Assembly: GCF_001514065.1 (NCBI RefSeq)
Contig: NZ_KQ948423.1
Coordinates: 1,015,717-1,079,716, forward strand
Source: Streptomyces antibioticus
Lineage (GTDB): Bacteria > Actinomycetota > Actinomycetes > Streptomycetales > Streptomycetaceae
Direction of reading: 5' to 3'
Length of the DNA: 64,000 nt
Shown here: positions 24,692-32,830 of the stretch, one piece after another
Numbering within the stretch: the stretch's first letter is position 1
Layout: each line of letters begins with the position of its first letter
The notes under the pieces: generated by a model
Seen by the model: only the letters and a program-made list of their open reading frames with translations
Databases searched by the model: none
Told to the model about the DNA's origin: nothing
Position numbers and translations under genes: made by a program

Positions 24692-25153
24692 TTTCTTCGG
24701 TCTCTCGGTGGTGGTGCGGGCAGCGCCACGGTAGCGGGGGCTCGGAGCGGGCACCAGAGCGAAGGGTGGGGTGTGTGGGGTGCTTAACAGCGGGAGAGAA
24801 AGTAGGGGTTATCGCTTCCGTTTTGCGGACGTGAGCAACTTGCCCGGCAGGGCGCCCACTTGAAAGCGGTGGCCGGACAGCCGTGCCTTTTGCCGGAGCA
24901 ACCGCACGGAGGCACCGACTCCGGATACCCGGGTCTTGCGGCGATGATCACGGCTCGCCTAGGGTCTGCGGTGATCAAGCGGATCCGTCTTTCTCCGCCG
25001 CTGCGGTCGGCTCTGCCGCCGCTTTCCCCTACGGCCTCCCGACGGAACACGCCAAGCGCGTGACGTCCGCAGGCAGTTCTCTTTTTCCTCTCTTCTCTTT
25101 CCTTTCTCCGGTGCCTTTTCTGTGCGCCGGCATTCCCTCACCTCGAGAGCGAC
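24692..25153. other. 462-base divergent intergenic region
   Basis: No gene. It separates the WXG100-type operon from the first subtilisin gene. A promoter-like pair for the subtilisin lies at 24936-24965, implying a leader of about 180 bases. The leader has a pyrimidine-rich tract (about 25075-25125). No start with a good ribosome site is seen. Confidence 0.6.
24936..24965 (+). promoter_or_regulatory. Candidate housekeeping promoter for the subtilisin gene
   Basis: TTGCGG (24936-24941), 18-base spacer, TAGGGT (24960-24965); close to the Streptomyces HrdB consensus. Transcription would begin near 24972. Confidence 0.45.
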
Positions 25154-27550
25154 ATGACCAGACGGATCTGGGCTGCCGTCATCACGTCCGTGATGGCCGC
25201 CACCCTCAGCGCGATACCCGCCCACGCCACCGACTCCACGACCGGCACCTCGACGGCCACCACTGCCGACGACCCGATCGACCCGCCCCTCTACGACCGG
25301 ACCGCCGACGGCGACACCGTCCGCGTGAACGTCGTCACCGAGACCCGCGCCGACCTCTCCGGCGCGGCGAGCGTCGGCGACACCCTGCAGTCCTTCGACA
25401 CCCTGCCCCTCGTCACCCTGCGCGTCGACAAGGCCGGGCTGGCCGAACTAGCCGCCCAGGACGGCGTGGTGAGCGTCACCGAGGACGGGCTCTCCGCGCC
25501 CTCGCTGGACCAGAGCATCCCGGTCATCGGCGCCGACACCGCGCACAAGGCCGGCAAGACCGGTGCGGGCAGCGCCATCGCGATCATCGACACCGGTGTC
25601 GCCACCAACCATCCGTTCTTCAAGGACCGGATCGTCGCCGAGGCCTGCTTCTCGCCGATCGACGCCGCCTATGGCGCCACCAGCCTGTGCGGGAACGGCG
25701 CGGCCACCCAGGAGGGCACCGGTGCCGCCAACTCCGCGGCCGGCGCCTGCGCCGGCCTCGACGGCTGCGACCACGGCACCCATGTCGCCGGTATCGCCGC
25801 CGGTGACGGCACCGGCCTGAGCGGCGCCCCCGCCACCGGTGTCGCGCCGGACGCGGGCATCGTCGCCATGCAGGTCTTCTCCAAGTTCGACTCGACGAAG
25901 TACTGCGGCGCCACCACCCCGTGCATCCGCAGCTTCACCAGCGCCCAGATCGCCGCGCTGGAGAAGGTGCTGGCACTCAAGCAGGCCGGCACCCCGATCA
26001 TCGCCGCCAACCTCAGCCTGGGCTCGGCGAGTTACTCCACCGCCTGCACCAAGGACGCCCGCGCCGCGGCCATCGACAAGCTCTACGCCGCCGGTGTCGC
26101 CACCGTCGTCGCCGCCGGCAACAACGGCAGCGCGACCGCCGTCACCGCCCCCGCCTGCGTGCCCAACGCGATCTCCGTCGGCGCCACGACCGACGACGAC
26201 CAGATCGCCTCCTTCTCCAACCACGGCCCGCTGCTCGACGTCCTCGCCCCCGGCAACGCCATCATCTCGTCGGTCCCGGGCGGCGGTTACGACTCCATGA
26301 GCGGCACCTCCATGGCGACCCCGCATGTCGCCGGTGCCCTCGCGGTCCTCCGCCAGGCCTACCCGACCGAGGGGCTGGCCAGCCTGATCTCGCTGCTCGC
26401 CACCACCGGCAAGCCGGTCACCGACGAGGCGGGCGTGACCGTACCCCGTATCGACGTGGCCAAGGCCGTCGCCGCGGTCGAGCCGAAGCCCGAGGCGGAC
26501 AAGAAGCCGCGCGCCTTCCAGGTCGACAACGACAAGGACGTCGCCATCCCGGACGCGCCGACCGGCGGCACCGGCACCGCGGTGACCTCGCCGATCACCG
26601 TCGCCGAATACCCGGGCAACGCGCCGAAGAACCTCAAGGCGTACGTCAGCATCACCCATGCCTTCCGCGGTGACGTGAAGCTGGAGCTGATCGCGCCGAA
26701 CGGCACGGCCCATCTGCTGAAGGCCGCGAGCGCCTCCGACGGCGCCGACGACATCATCGCCACGTACACCGTGGACGCCTCCGCCTCGGTCGCGAACGGC
26801 GAGTGGAAGCTGCGGATGACCGACACGGACGACGGCGACGCCGGCACGCTCACCACCTGGTCGCTGATCTTCCCGACGCCGTTCGAGAACACCACCGCCC
26901 AGACCATCCCGGACTCCGGCACCCTCAGCTCCACCATCGCCGTCTCCCAGATCGACGGCAGCGCCGCCGGGCCGCTCCAGGTCTACACGAACCTCACCCA
27001 CACCAAGATCGGTGACCTGAAGCTCGCCCTGACCAGCCCGGACGGCAAGTCGTACCCCCTCAAGCCGTACGGCTCCGAGGCCGGTGGCACCCTCCAGACG
27101 ACGTACGGCGTCGACGCCACGGACGCGGTCGCCAACGGCACCTGGACGCTGAAGGTCACCGACTCCGCGACCGGTTCGACGGGCATCCTCACCGGCTGGT
27201 CGCTCGGCTTCCCGTCGTACGAGAACCAGACCGTGAAGGCCATCCCGGACAAGAACTACACGGAGATCTGGACCAAGGCGGACGGCCTGTCGGGCGTCGG
27301 CTCCGGCAAGCTCAAGGTGTACGTGGACGTCGAGCACAGGTACCTGGGTGACCTCAAGATCGACCTGATCGCGCCGGACGGCTCGATGCACCTGCTCAAG
27401 GACAACGGCGAGGAACCCGGCGGAACCCTCAAGAAGGTCTACACGGTCGACGCGACCGATCTGCCGGTCAACGGCTGGTGGAAGCTCCGCGTCGACGACG
27501 TGGCCACGGGTGACACCGGGACGGTGCGGAACTTCGTCGTGAGGTTCTGA
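25154..27550 (+). CDS. Secreted subtilisin-family (S8) serine protease with three P-type domains (paralogue A)
   Basis: 798 residues. A Sec signal peptide (about 1-26, ending IPAHA) precedes an I9-like propeptide (about 50-115) and an S8 domain with Asp146 (IIDTGVATNHP), His207 (CDHGTHVAG), the oxyanion Asn323 (AAGNNGS) and Ser386 (SGTSMATPH). Cysteine-containing inserts lie around the His. Three consecutive ~110-residue proprotein-convertase P-like domains fill 455-798, each with the pattern IPD...PITV...GDVKLELIAPNGT...W.L...D...G.L..W.L.F. The protease is expected outside the cell. A paralogue of the same build is encoded in opposite orientation at 30393-32765. A strong terminator follows. 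Confidence 0.95.
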   Translation: MTRRIWAAVITSVMAATLSAIPAHATDSTTGTSTATTADDPIDPPLYDRTADGDTVRVNVVTETRADLSGAASVGDTLQSFDTLPLVTLRVDKAGLAELAAQDGVVSVTEDGLSAPSLDQSIPVIGADTAHKAGKTGAGSAIAIIDTGVATNHPFFKDRIVAEACFSPIDAAYGATSLCGNGAATQEGTGAANSAAGACAGLDGCDHGTHVAGIAAGDGTGLSGAPATGVAPDAGIVAMQVFSKFDSTKYCGATTPCIRSFTSAQIAALEKVLALKQAGTPIIAANLSLGSASYSTACTKDARAAAIDKLYAAGVATVVAAGNNGSATAVTAPACVPNAISVGATTDDDQIASFSNHGPLLDVLAPGNAIISSVPGGGYDSMSGTSMATPHVAGALAVLRQAYPTEGLASLISLLATTGKPVTDEAGVTVPRIDVAKAVAAVEPKPEADKKPRAFQVDNDKDVAIPDAPTGGTGTAVTSPITVAEYPGNAPKNLKAYVSITHAFRGDVKLELIAPNGTAHLLKAASASDGADDIIATYTVDASASVANGEWKLRMTDTDDGDAGTLTTWSLIFPTPFENTTAQTIPDSGTLSSTIAVSQIDGSAAGPLQVYTNLTHTKIGDLKLALTSPDGKSYPLKPYGSEAGGTLQTTYGVDATDAVANGTWTLKVTDSATGSTGILTGWSLGFPSYENQTVKAIPDKNYTEIWTKADGLSGVGSGKLKVYVDVEHRYLGDLKIDLIAPDGSMHLLKDNGEEPGGTLKKVYTVDATDLPVNGWWKLRVDDVATGDTGTVRNFVVRF

Positions 27551-27568
27551 CGCCCGGTCAACCGCCCC

Positions 27569-27612
27569 GCGACTGCGCCCCCGCACCTCTTCCGGTGCGG
27601 GGGCGCAGTCGC
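27569..27612 (+). terminator. Terminator after subtilisin A gene
   Basis: Perfect 19-bp inverted repeat, 27569-27587 and 27594-27612, six-base loop (tcttcc), 18 bases after the stop. Confidence 0.88.
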
Positions 27613-27622
27613 TTGCACGGCT

Positions 27623-27668
27623 TATCGTTTCTCGATAACATCGAAACTCGATACATCGAAAAACGATA
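27623..27668. promoter_or_regulatory. Three tandem ATCG-N5-CGAT operators upstream of DUF2975/XRE genes
   Basis: TATCG-TTTCT-CGATA (27623-27637), ATCG-AAACT-CGATA (27640-27653) and ATCG-AAAAA-CGATA (27655-27668): three inverted repeats of the same design at 15-16-base intervals, AT-rich in a GC-rich genome. They end 17 bases before the DUF2975 start and thus cover its promoter. The XRE protein encoded in the same operon is the natural candidate to bind them. Confidence 0.65.
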
Positions 27669-27684
27669 AGCGAGGCGGGGGACC

Positions 27685-28299
27685 ATGTCCGAGGACCGGA
27701 AGATGCTGGAGCCGATGGCGACGGTGGTGTCGATAGCGCTGCGGGTGCTGTTGACGCTGGTGACGCTGGGGGTCGTCCTCAGAACCGTTCACGGCGGCTG
27801 GGGCGACGGCGGCGCCTGCATCACCGACGACTCGACCGGCGTCGGCATCGACGGCGACTACTTCTTCCCCGAGAAGGGCGCCCTGGCCGACGCGATCCCG
27901 CACTACTGCGCCGAGGCGCCCAGCACGTCCTTGCAGCTCCTCGACGAGCTCAGCACGCTGCCCTCGACGCTGCTGCTGATCGGCGGCATCTTCCTGCTGC
28001 ACCGGCTCCTCCAGGGCGCCGCCCGGGACGGTGTCTACACGGCGCGCACGGCCTACCGGTTCCGGCTCCTCGGCTGGTGGCTGCTGGCCGGCGGTCTCGT
28101 CGCCCACCTCATCGAGTCGAACGCCAAGGCCGCCGTGCTCGCGAAGCTCGCCACCGACCACGACTTCACGGCCGCCTCCTGGCTGGAGATGTGGTCGACC
28201 CCCTACCTGCTCATCCTCACCGGCCTCGGCCTCCTCACCTTCGCCCGTATCACCAGCGCCGGCGCCGCCATGCGCGAGGACCTCGAAGGGGTCGTCTGA
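27685..28299 (+). CDS. DUF2975 membrane protein
   Basis: 204-residue integral membrane protein with four helices (about 13-33, 92-110, 126-146, 172-192). The large loop after helix 1 has two Cys (ACITDDS and PHYCAEAP) and is extracellular by charge. DUF2975 proteins are typically encoded beside a small Cro/CI-type regulator, as here, and are thought to sense or transmit a membrane signal, but no function is established. The start has GGGGGA upstream; the TGA overlaps the ATG of the XRE gene (TGATG). It is first in a three-gene micro-operon under tandem palindromes. Confidence 0.85.
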   Translation: MSEDRKMLEPMATVVSIALRVLLTLVTLGVVLRTVHGGWGDGGACITDDSTGVGIDGDYFFPEKGALADAIPHYCAEAPSTSLQLLDELSTLPSTLLLIGGIFLLHRLLQGAARDGVYTARTAYRFRLLGWWLLAGGLVAHLIESNAKAAVLAKLATDHDFTAASWLEMWSTPYLLILTGLGLLTFARITSAGAAMREDLEGVV

Positions 28300-28532
28300 T
28301 GGCCGAGGACGAGCACGAGGGCCACGACATCGAGGTCCATCTCGACCGGCTCCTCAGCGAGCGCGGGATGACCGTCACCGAACTCGCCCACCGCGTCGGC
28401 GTCACCAACGTCAATCTGTCCGTCCTCAAGAACGGGCGCGCGAAGGCGATCCGCTTCACCACCCTCACCCGGATCTGCGAGGTCCTGGACTGCCAGCCGG
28501 GTGACCTGCTCAGCTACCGCCCCAAGTCATAA
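28299..28532 (+). CDS. Small XRE/Cro-type transcription regulator
   Basis: 77 residues. After an acidic leader (MAEDEHEGHDIEVHLDRLLSERGMTVTELA) comes a helix-turn-helix (TELAHRVGVTNVNLSVLKNGRAKAIRFTTLTRICEVLDCQPGDLLSY), the YozG-like single-domain XRE pattern found next to DUF2975 genes. It should bind DNA as a dimer; the ATCG-N5-CGAT palindromes in front of the operon are the likely target. The start overlaps the DUF2975 stop by one base. The stop TAA forms part of the AAGGAG ribosome site of the following tiny gene. Confidence 0.88.
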   Translation: MAEDEHEGHDIEVHLDRLLSERGMTVTELAHRVGVTNVNLSVLKNGRAKAIRFTTLTRICEVLDCQPGDLLSYRPKS

Positions 28533-28543
28533 GGAGACAGGAC

Positions 28544-28648
28544 ATGTTCGGCGTCATGGACACCAGCATGAAGATAGTCATCACCGTCGTCGCGGCCGCC
28601 CTCATCACGGGCGTGATCCTGCTCGGCCGCTGGCTCACGAAGAAGTAA
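28544..28648 (+). CDS. 34-residue single-helix membrane peptide
   Basis: Short gene, 34 codons plus TAA, with a strong AAGGAG (28531-28536) seven bases ahead of ATG. The peptide is a short N-terminus (MFGVMDTSMK), one helix (IVITVVAAALITGVILLGRWL) and a basic end (TKK). It follows the XRE stop by 11 bases, so it is the third gene of the DUF2975 operon. Good ribosome site, hydrophobicity and position argue for a real gene. It may partner the DUF2975 protein or act as a small membrane effector; neither is shown. Confidence 0.65.
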   Translation: MFGVMDTSMKIVITVVAAALITGVILLGRWLTKK

Positions 28649-28659
28649 CCCGCGGAAAG

Positions 28660-28796
28660 CTCAATTGGGCCTCAAATAGAAAGACTTGAGTTCCCCGTAA
28701 GCTCAATTGATGCTCAGGAAAGGTCATTTGAGCTTCCCGCACCCCCATTCCATGCGGAAGGATCAAGGCAAGCGAGAACGCCGAAGGGGAAAGGCG
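28660..28796 (+). promoter_or_regulatory. Shared promoter module, copy 1 (upstream of unknown secreted protein)
   Basis: Two near-copies of CTCAATTGARGCTCAA (28660-28675 and 28702-28717, each 14/16), further CTCAA/TTGAG half-sites (28685-28690, 28728-28733), then GGAAGGATCA (28756-28765) and AACGCCGAAGGGGAAAGGCG (28777-28796). The same elements, in the same order and orientation relative to the gene, stand before subtilisin B; the distance from last repeat to GGAAGGATCA is 38 bases in both. Confidence 0.7.
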
Positions 28797-28883
28797 GAAT
28801 CGCTTGTAGGGGGGCGAATCATCGCGCTTTCCCTACTGCTTATTTCAGTTCGTGTACTCATTCACGTAACGGAGGCAGTAGAT

Positions 28884-29648
28884 ATGCGTACCACGTCCAA
28901 GATGAACCGCAAGCGGCTCGTCGGAATGGCCGTCGCCACCGCGGCGGCGATCACGATGGCGGCCCTGCCGGGCTCCGCGTTCGCCGACGACACCACCGGC
29001 ACCACGCCCGAGGCCTACGAGGCCTATCTGGTGGAGCAGGTGGAGCTCGGTGACACGGACGCCCAGGAGACCCTGGACCAGTACTCGGCGCTCTCCGACG
29101 GCGACAAGGAACAGTTCGTCGATCTGCTGAACGATCCTCAGCGCGGCCAGGAGCTGGGCGACTTCATATCGGACGTCTCCGACATCGAGTCCATCGACGA
29201 GGAGCACTACACCACCGAGACGAGAAAGGAGGCCGCGGACGGCAACGTCGTCCTGGAGGCCACCCTCGCCGTCGAGGAGACCGAGACGCCCCCGACCACC
29301 GACGAGGAACTCGCCGACCCGAGCGCCCGGTACTACGACCGGAGCGCCTGGTACTCCGTCTCCGACACCATCTTCGGCGTGAAGGTGACGACCGTGAAGA
29401 TCGGCGTCAACTACCGCACGACCTCGTCCCGTGTCGTGAAGGTCTACGGCGGCTGGGCCTCGCACCGCAACTTCGTGCCGTTCGCCGAGTTCTCCAACAG
29501 CCCGGTCCAGACGTGGATCTCCGCCGACCCGGCGAACAACGCCACCGCGCAGACCATCTGGCAGGGCAAGTGGTCCGGCTTCTCCTGGGACGCCCGTGAG
29601 CGCATCTGGGCCGACCAGAGCGGCTTCAAGGGCGGCTACCTGAAGTAG
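28884..29648 (+). CDS. Secreted protein of unknown function
   Basis: 254 residues from the ATG at 28884 (GGAGG eight bases ahead). A signal peptide MRTTSKMNRKRLVGMAVATAAAITMAALPGSAFA is followed by an acidic, mostly helical half (TPEAYEAYLVEQVELGDTDAQETLDQYSALSDGDKEQFVDLLNDPQ) and a C-terminal half rich in aromatic residues and beta character (SDTIFGVKVTTVKIGVNYRTTSS, VYGGWASHRNFVPFAEFSNS, WQGKWSGFSWDARERIW). No cysteines or known catalytic motif. I do not recognise the family. Its promoter region closely matches that of subtilisin B, so the two are probably coregulated; it could be a substrate, inhibitor or partner of that protease. Confidence 0.85.
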   Translation: MRTTSKMNRKRLVGMAVATAAAITMAALPGSAFADDTTGTTPEAYEAYLVEQVELGDTDAQETLDQYSALSDGDKEQFVDLLNDPQRGQELGDFISDVSDIESIDEEHYTTETRKEAADGNVVLEATLAVEETETPPTTDEELADPSARYYDRSAWYSVSDTIFGVKVTTVKIGVNYRTTSSRVVKVYGGWASHRNFVPFAEFSNSPVQTWISADPANNATAQTIWQGKWSGFSWDARERIWADQSGFKGGYLK

Positions 29649-29664
29649 GCCCCTCCCGTCCCGC

Positions 29665-29719
29665 ACCGGCAGAGCCGGTCGTGTCGAGCATCTCGCTCGG
29701 CGCGGCCGGCTCTGCCGGT
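29665..29719 (+). terminator. Terminator after secreted protein gene
   Basis: Inverted repeat ACCGGCAGAGCCGG (29665-29678) and CCGGCTCTGCCGGT (29706-29719), followed by TTTT. Confidence 0.8.
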
Positions 29720-29786
29720 TTTCCGTGTGCGCTCTCGCGCGCAAAAGCGTTTGCCGCCGGCCCGTCCGGCCCGATAAGAAGCCTGC

Positions 29787-30329
29787 ATGCTTAAAGGCAG
29801 CAAGGTCGGGCTCCGGGCCCGGCACGAGGACGACATCCCGGTTCTCCAGGCCGAGCTCTACGACGACGTGGTCAACACGGCGCGCGCCGACGGCAGGCCC
29901 TGGCGGCCGCTCCCGCCCAGCACCACCGACGGGAAGTTCGTGGTGGACCCCACGGACCAGGAGAACCTCCCGTTCTCCGTGGTGGACCTGGAGAGCGGCG
30001 AGCTGGTCGGCGCGGCGACGCTGTGGGGGCTCGACACCCACAACCGGTACGCCCACATCGGGCTCGGCCTGCTGCCGTCCGCCCGCGGCAAAGGCTACGG
30101 CACCGACGTGGTCGCGGTGCTGTGCCACTACGGCTTCGTCGTACGCGGCCTGCAACGGCTCCAGATCGAGACGCTGACGGACAACGTCGCGATGCTGCGC
30201 TCCGCCGAGAGCAACGGCTTCGTCCGCGAGGGCGTGCTGCGCTCCGCGGCCTGGGTGCTGGGCGAGTTCGTGGACGAGGTGATCCTGGGACTGCTCGCCG
30301 AGGAGTGGAAGCAGGGCACGAACGAGTAG
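29787..30329 (+). CDS. GNAT family N-acetyltransferase
   Basis: 180-residue acyl-CoA-dependent acetyltransferase of the RimJ/RimL type. It starts MLKGSKVGLRARHEDDIPVL. The acetyl-CoA-binding motif is GLLPSARGKGYGTDVVAVLCHYGF (R/Q-x-x-G-x-G/A present as RGKGYG), and LTDNVAMLRSAESNGFVREGVLR is the usual end of the fold. Substrate unknown: ribosomal protein N-termini, antibiotics or polyamines are all possible. It is convergent with the second subtilisin gene; a bidirectional terminator lies between them. Confidence 0.9.
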   Translation: MLKGSKVGLRARHEDDIPVLQAELYDDVVNTARADGRPWRPLPPSTTDGKFVVDPTDQENLPFSVVDLESGELVGAATLWGLDTHNRYAHIGLGLLPSARGKGYGTDVVAVLCHYGFVVRGLQRLQIETLTDNVAMLRSAESNGFVREGVLRSAAWVLGEFVDEVILGLLAEEWKQGTNE

Positions 30330-30345
30330 GCGGCGGAAACACGTC

Positions 30346-30377
30346 AAAGCCCGGCCGGGTGACCCCGGCCGGGCTTT
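30346..30377. terminator. Bidirectional terminator between GNAT and subtilisin B genes
   Basis: Perfect 14-bp inverted repeat AAAGCCCGGCCGGG (30346-30359) and CCCGGCCGGGCTTT (30364-30377), four-base loop, T-rich on the plus strand and A-rich arms making it work both ways. Confidence 0.85.
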
Positions 30378-30392
30378 TCGGTCGTACGGCTG

Positions 30393-32765
30393 TCAGAAGG
30401 TCAGCGCCCAGTCGTCCAGCGTGCCCGTCCCGCCCGCCGACTTGTCGGCGACCTGGAGCTTCCAGGTGCCCGCGACCGGGGAGGCGCTCGCGTCGACCGT
30501 GTAGACCTTGTTGAGCGTGCCGCCCGGGTCCGTCGCGTTGGTGGCCTTCACGGCGTAGACCAGGCCGTTCGGGGCGACCAGGTCGATCTTCACCTCGCCG
30601 AGCCAGTCGTGGGTGAGGGCGAGGGAGACCTTCAGGGTCTTCGGCGCGTTGCCGGAGATGCCGGTCAGCTTGATCGGCGCCTGGAGCGTGCCGGCGTCCG
30701 GGATGGCATACGTGGACTGGCTCTCGATCGACGGGAAGGCCAGGGACCAGTTGTTCAGGGTGCCAATGCCGCCCGCCGACTTGTCGGCGACGAGGAGCTT
30801 CCAGGTGCCGTTGGCCGCGGAGGCGCTCGCGTCGACCGTGTACGTCTTGCTGAGCGTCCCGCCCGGGTCGGTGCCGTTGGTGGCCTTCAGGGCGTACGTC
30901 TGACCGTTCGGGGCCACCAGGTCGATCTTCACCTCACCGAGCCACTCGTGGGTGACGTTCACGGACGCCTGGAGCGCGCCGGAGGCGTTGCCGCTGACGC
31001 CGTCCACCGTGATCTCGGAGGTGAGGGTCGCCGCGTCCGGGACGGCGGCTGAGGCCGTCTTCGCGAACGGGGTCGGGAACGTCAGCGCCCAGTCGTCGAT
31101 GGTCCCGGTGCCGCCGGCGGACTTGTCGGCGACCTGGAGCTTCCAGGTGCCGCTCGCCGGGGAGACGCTCGCGTCGACCGTGTACGTCTTGGTCAGCGTG
31201 CCGCCCGGGTCGGTGCCGTTGGTGGCCTTCAGGGCGTACGTCTGGCCGTCGGGGGCGACCAGGTCGATCTTCACCTCGCCGAGCCACTCGTGGGTGACGG
31301 CCACGGAGACCTGGAGGGTCTTGGGCGCGTTGCCGGTGACGCCGGAGACGGTGATCGGGGACTGGACGGTGCCGAGGTCCGGGACGGCGTACGAGGCGTC
31401 GTTGAGGATCTTCGTCCGGCGGGTGGTGTCGGCGGGCTGCGGGACCGGCTGGGGCGTCGCGGCGCCGACCGCCTTGCCGACGTCGATACGGGGTACGGTC
31501 ACGCCCGCCTCGTCGGTGACCGGCGTGCCGGTCGACTTCAGCAGCGTCTCCAGCTCGGCGAGGGTCTTGTCCGGGTAGGCCTGGCGCAGGACGGCGAGGG
31601 CACCGGCGACGTGCGGGGTGGCCATGGAGGTGCCGCTCTTGGAGTCGTAGCCGGTGAGGACGGAGGAGATGATGCCGTTGCCGGGGGCGAGGACGTCGAG
31701 CAGCGGGCCGTGGTTGGAGAAGGAGGCGATCTGGTCGTCGTCGGTCGTGGCGCCGACGGAGATCGCGTTGGGCACGCAGGCGGGGGCGGTGACGGCGGTC
31801 GCGCTGCCGTTGTTGCCGGCGGCGACGACGGTGGCGACTCCGGCCTCGTAGAGGCTGTCGATGACGGTCTTGCGGGCGTCCTTGGTGCAGGCGGCGGAGT
31901 AACTCGCCGAGCCCAGGCTGAGGTTGGCGGCGATGATCGGGGTGCCGGCCTGCTTGAGCGCCAGCACCTTCTCCAGCGCGGCGATCTGGGCGCTGGTGAA
32001 GCTGCGGATGCACGGGGTGGTGGTGCCGCAGTACTTCGTGGAGTCGAGCTTGGAGAAGACCTGGATGGCGACGATGTCCGCGCCGGGGGCGACACCGGTG
32101 GCGGGGGCGCCGGTCAGGCCGGTGCCGTCACCGGCGGCGATACCGGCGACATGGGTGCCGTGGTCGCACTCGGCGATGGCCGCGCAGGTGGCGGCATTGG
32201 CGGCGCCGGTGCCCTCCTGGGTGGCCGCGCCGTTCCCGCACAGGCTGGTGGCGCCGTAGGCGGCGTCGACCGGCGAGAAGCAGGCCTCGGTGGTGACCCG
32301 GCCCTTCAGGAAGGGGTGGTTGGCGGCGACCCCGGTGTCCAGGACGGCGATCGCGCTGCCCTTGCCGGTCTTACCGGCCGCGATGGCCTTGTCGCCGCCG
32401 ATGATCCGCACGCTCTCGTCGAGCGAGGGCGCGACCAGCTCGTCCTCGGTGACGCTGACGACGCCCGGCTGGGCCGCCAGTTCGTCCAGGCCGCCCTTGT
32501 CCACCTCCAGGGTGACCATGGGCAGCGTCTTGAAGGACAGCCGCGTCTCACCGGCGCCCGCCGCGGTGGCGATGTCCCCGCGGTCCTCGGTGACGACATT
32601 GACGCGCACGGTGCCGCCGTCGGCGGTCTCGTCGTAGAGCGGCGGATCGATCGGATCGGATTCCGTGACCGCCGGGCTCGATATCTCGGTGGCGTAGGCG
32701 GGAATTGCTCCGAGGCTTACGGTCATCAGCACAGTGGCGACCGTCGCCCATATCTGTCTCTTCAT
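30393..32765 (-). CDS. Secreted subtilisin-family (S8) serine protease with three P-type domains (paralogue B)
   Basis: 790 residues from the ATG at 32765 (MKRQIWATV, GAGAG upstream); an in-frame start at 32825 is not signal-peptide-like. Same build as paralogue A: signal peptide ending IPAYA, propeptide, S8 domain with VLDTGVAANHP, CDHGTHVAG, AAGNNGS and SGTSMATPH, and three P-like domains. Large stretches are nearly identical to A through the catalytic domain, while the P domains have drifted: those of B are more like one another (repeated SVxVTHEWLGEVKIDLVAP and TYTVDASxSxAxGTWKLxVADKSAGG), suggesting recent internal duplication. Upstream lies the shared CTCAATTGARGCTCAA promoter module, which paralogue A lacks. 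Confidence 0.95.
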   Translation of the reverse strand: MKRQIWATVATVLMTVSLGAIPAYATEISSPAVTESDPIDPPLYDETADGGTVRVNVVTEDRGDIATAAGAGETRLSFKTLPMVTLEVDKGGLDELAAQPGVVSVTEDELVAPSLDESVRIIGGDKAIAAGKTGKGSAIAVLDTGVAANHPFLKGRVTTEACFSPVDAAYGATSLCGNGAATQEGTGAANAATCAAIAECDHGTHVAGIAAGDGTGLTGAPATGVAPGADIVAIQVFSKLDSTKYCGTTTPCIRSFTSAQIAALEKVLALKQAGTPIIAANLSLGSASYSAACTKDARKTVIDSLYEAGVATVVAAGNNGSATAVTAPACVPNAISVGATTDDDQIASFSNHGPLLDVLAPGNGIISSVLTGYDSKSGTSMATPHVAGALAVLRQAYPDKTLAELETLLKSTGTPVTDEAGVTVPRIDVGKAVGAATPQPVPQPADTTRRTKILNDASYAVPDLGTVQSPITVSGVTGNAPKTLQVSVAVTHEWLGEVKIDLVAPDGQTYALKATNGTDPGGTLTKTYTVDASVSPASGTWKLQVADKSAGGTGTIDDWALTFPTPFAKTASAAVPDAATLTSEITVDGVSGNASGALQASVNVTHEWLGEVKIDLVAPNGQTYALKATNGTDPGGTLSKTYTVDASASAANGTWKLLVADKSAGGIGTLNNWSLAFPSIESQSTYAIPDAGTLQAPIKLTGISGNAPKTLKVSLALTHDWLGEVKIDLVAPNGLVYAVKATNATDPGGTLNKVYTVDASASPVAGTWKLQVADKSAGGTGTLDDWALTF

Positions 32766-32830
32766 GGCACTCTCGAAATAGGAAGGTGAATTACCGTGCA
32801 TTACCCTGGCGTTGCCCCAGGACACGGTTT

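Noticed and set aside
28806-28836. GTAGGG/CCCTAC hairpin before the secreted protein gene as a riboswitch
   Set aside because: Only six paired bases and no second structured domain; not enough for an RNA element.
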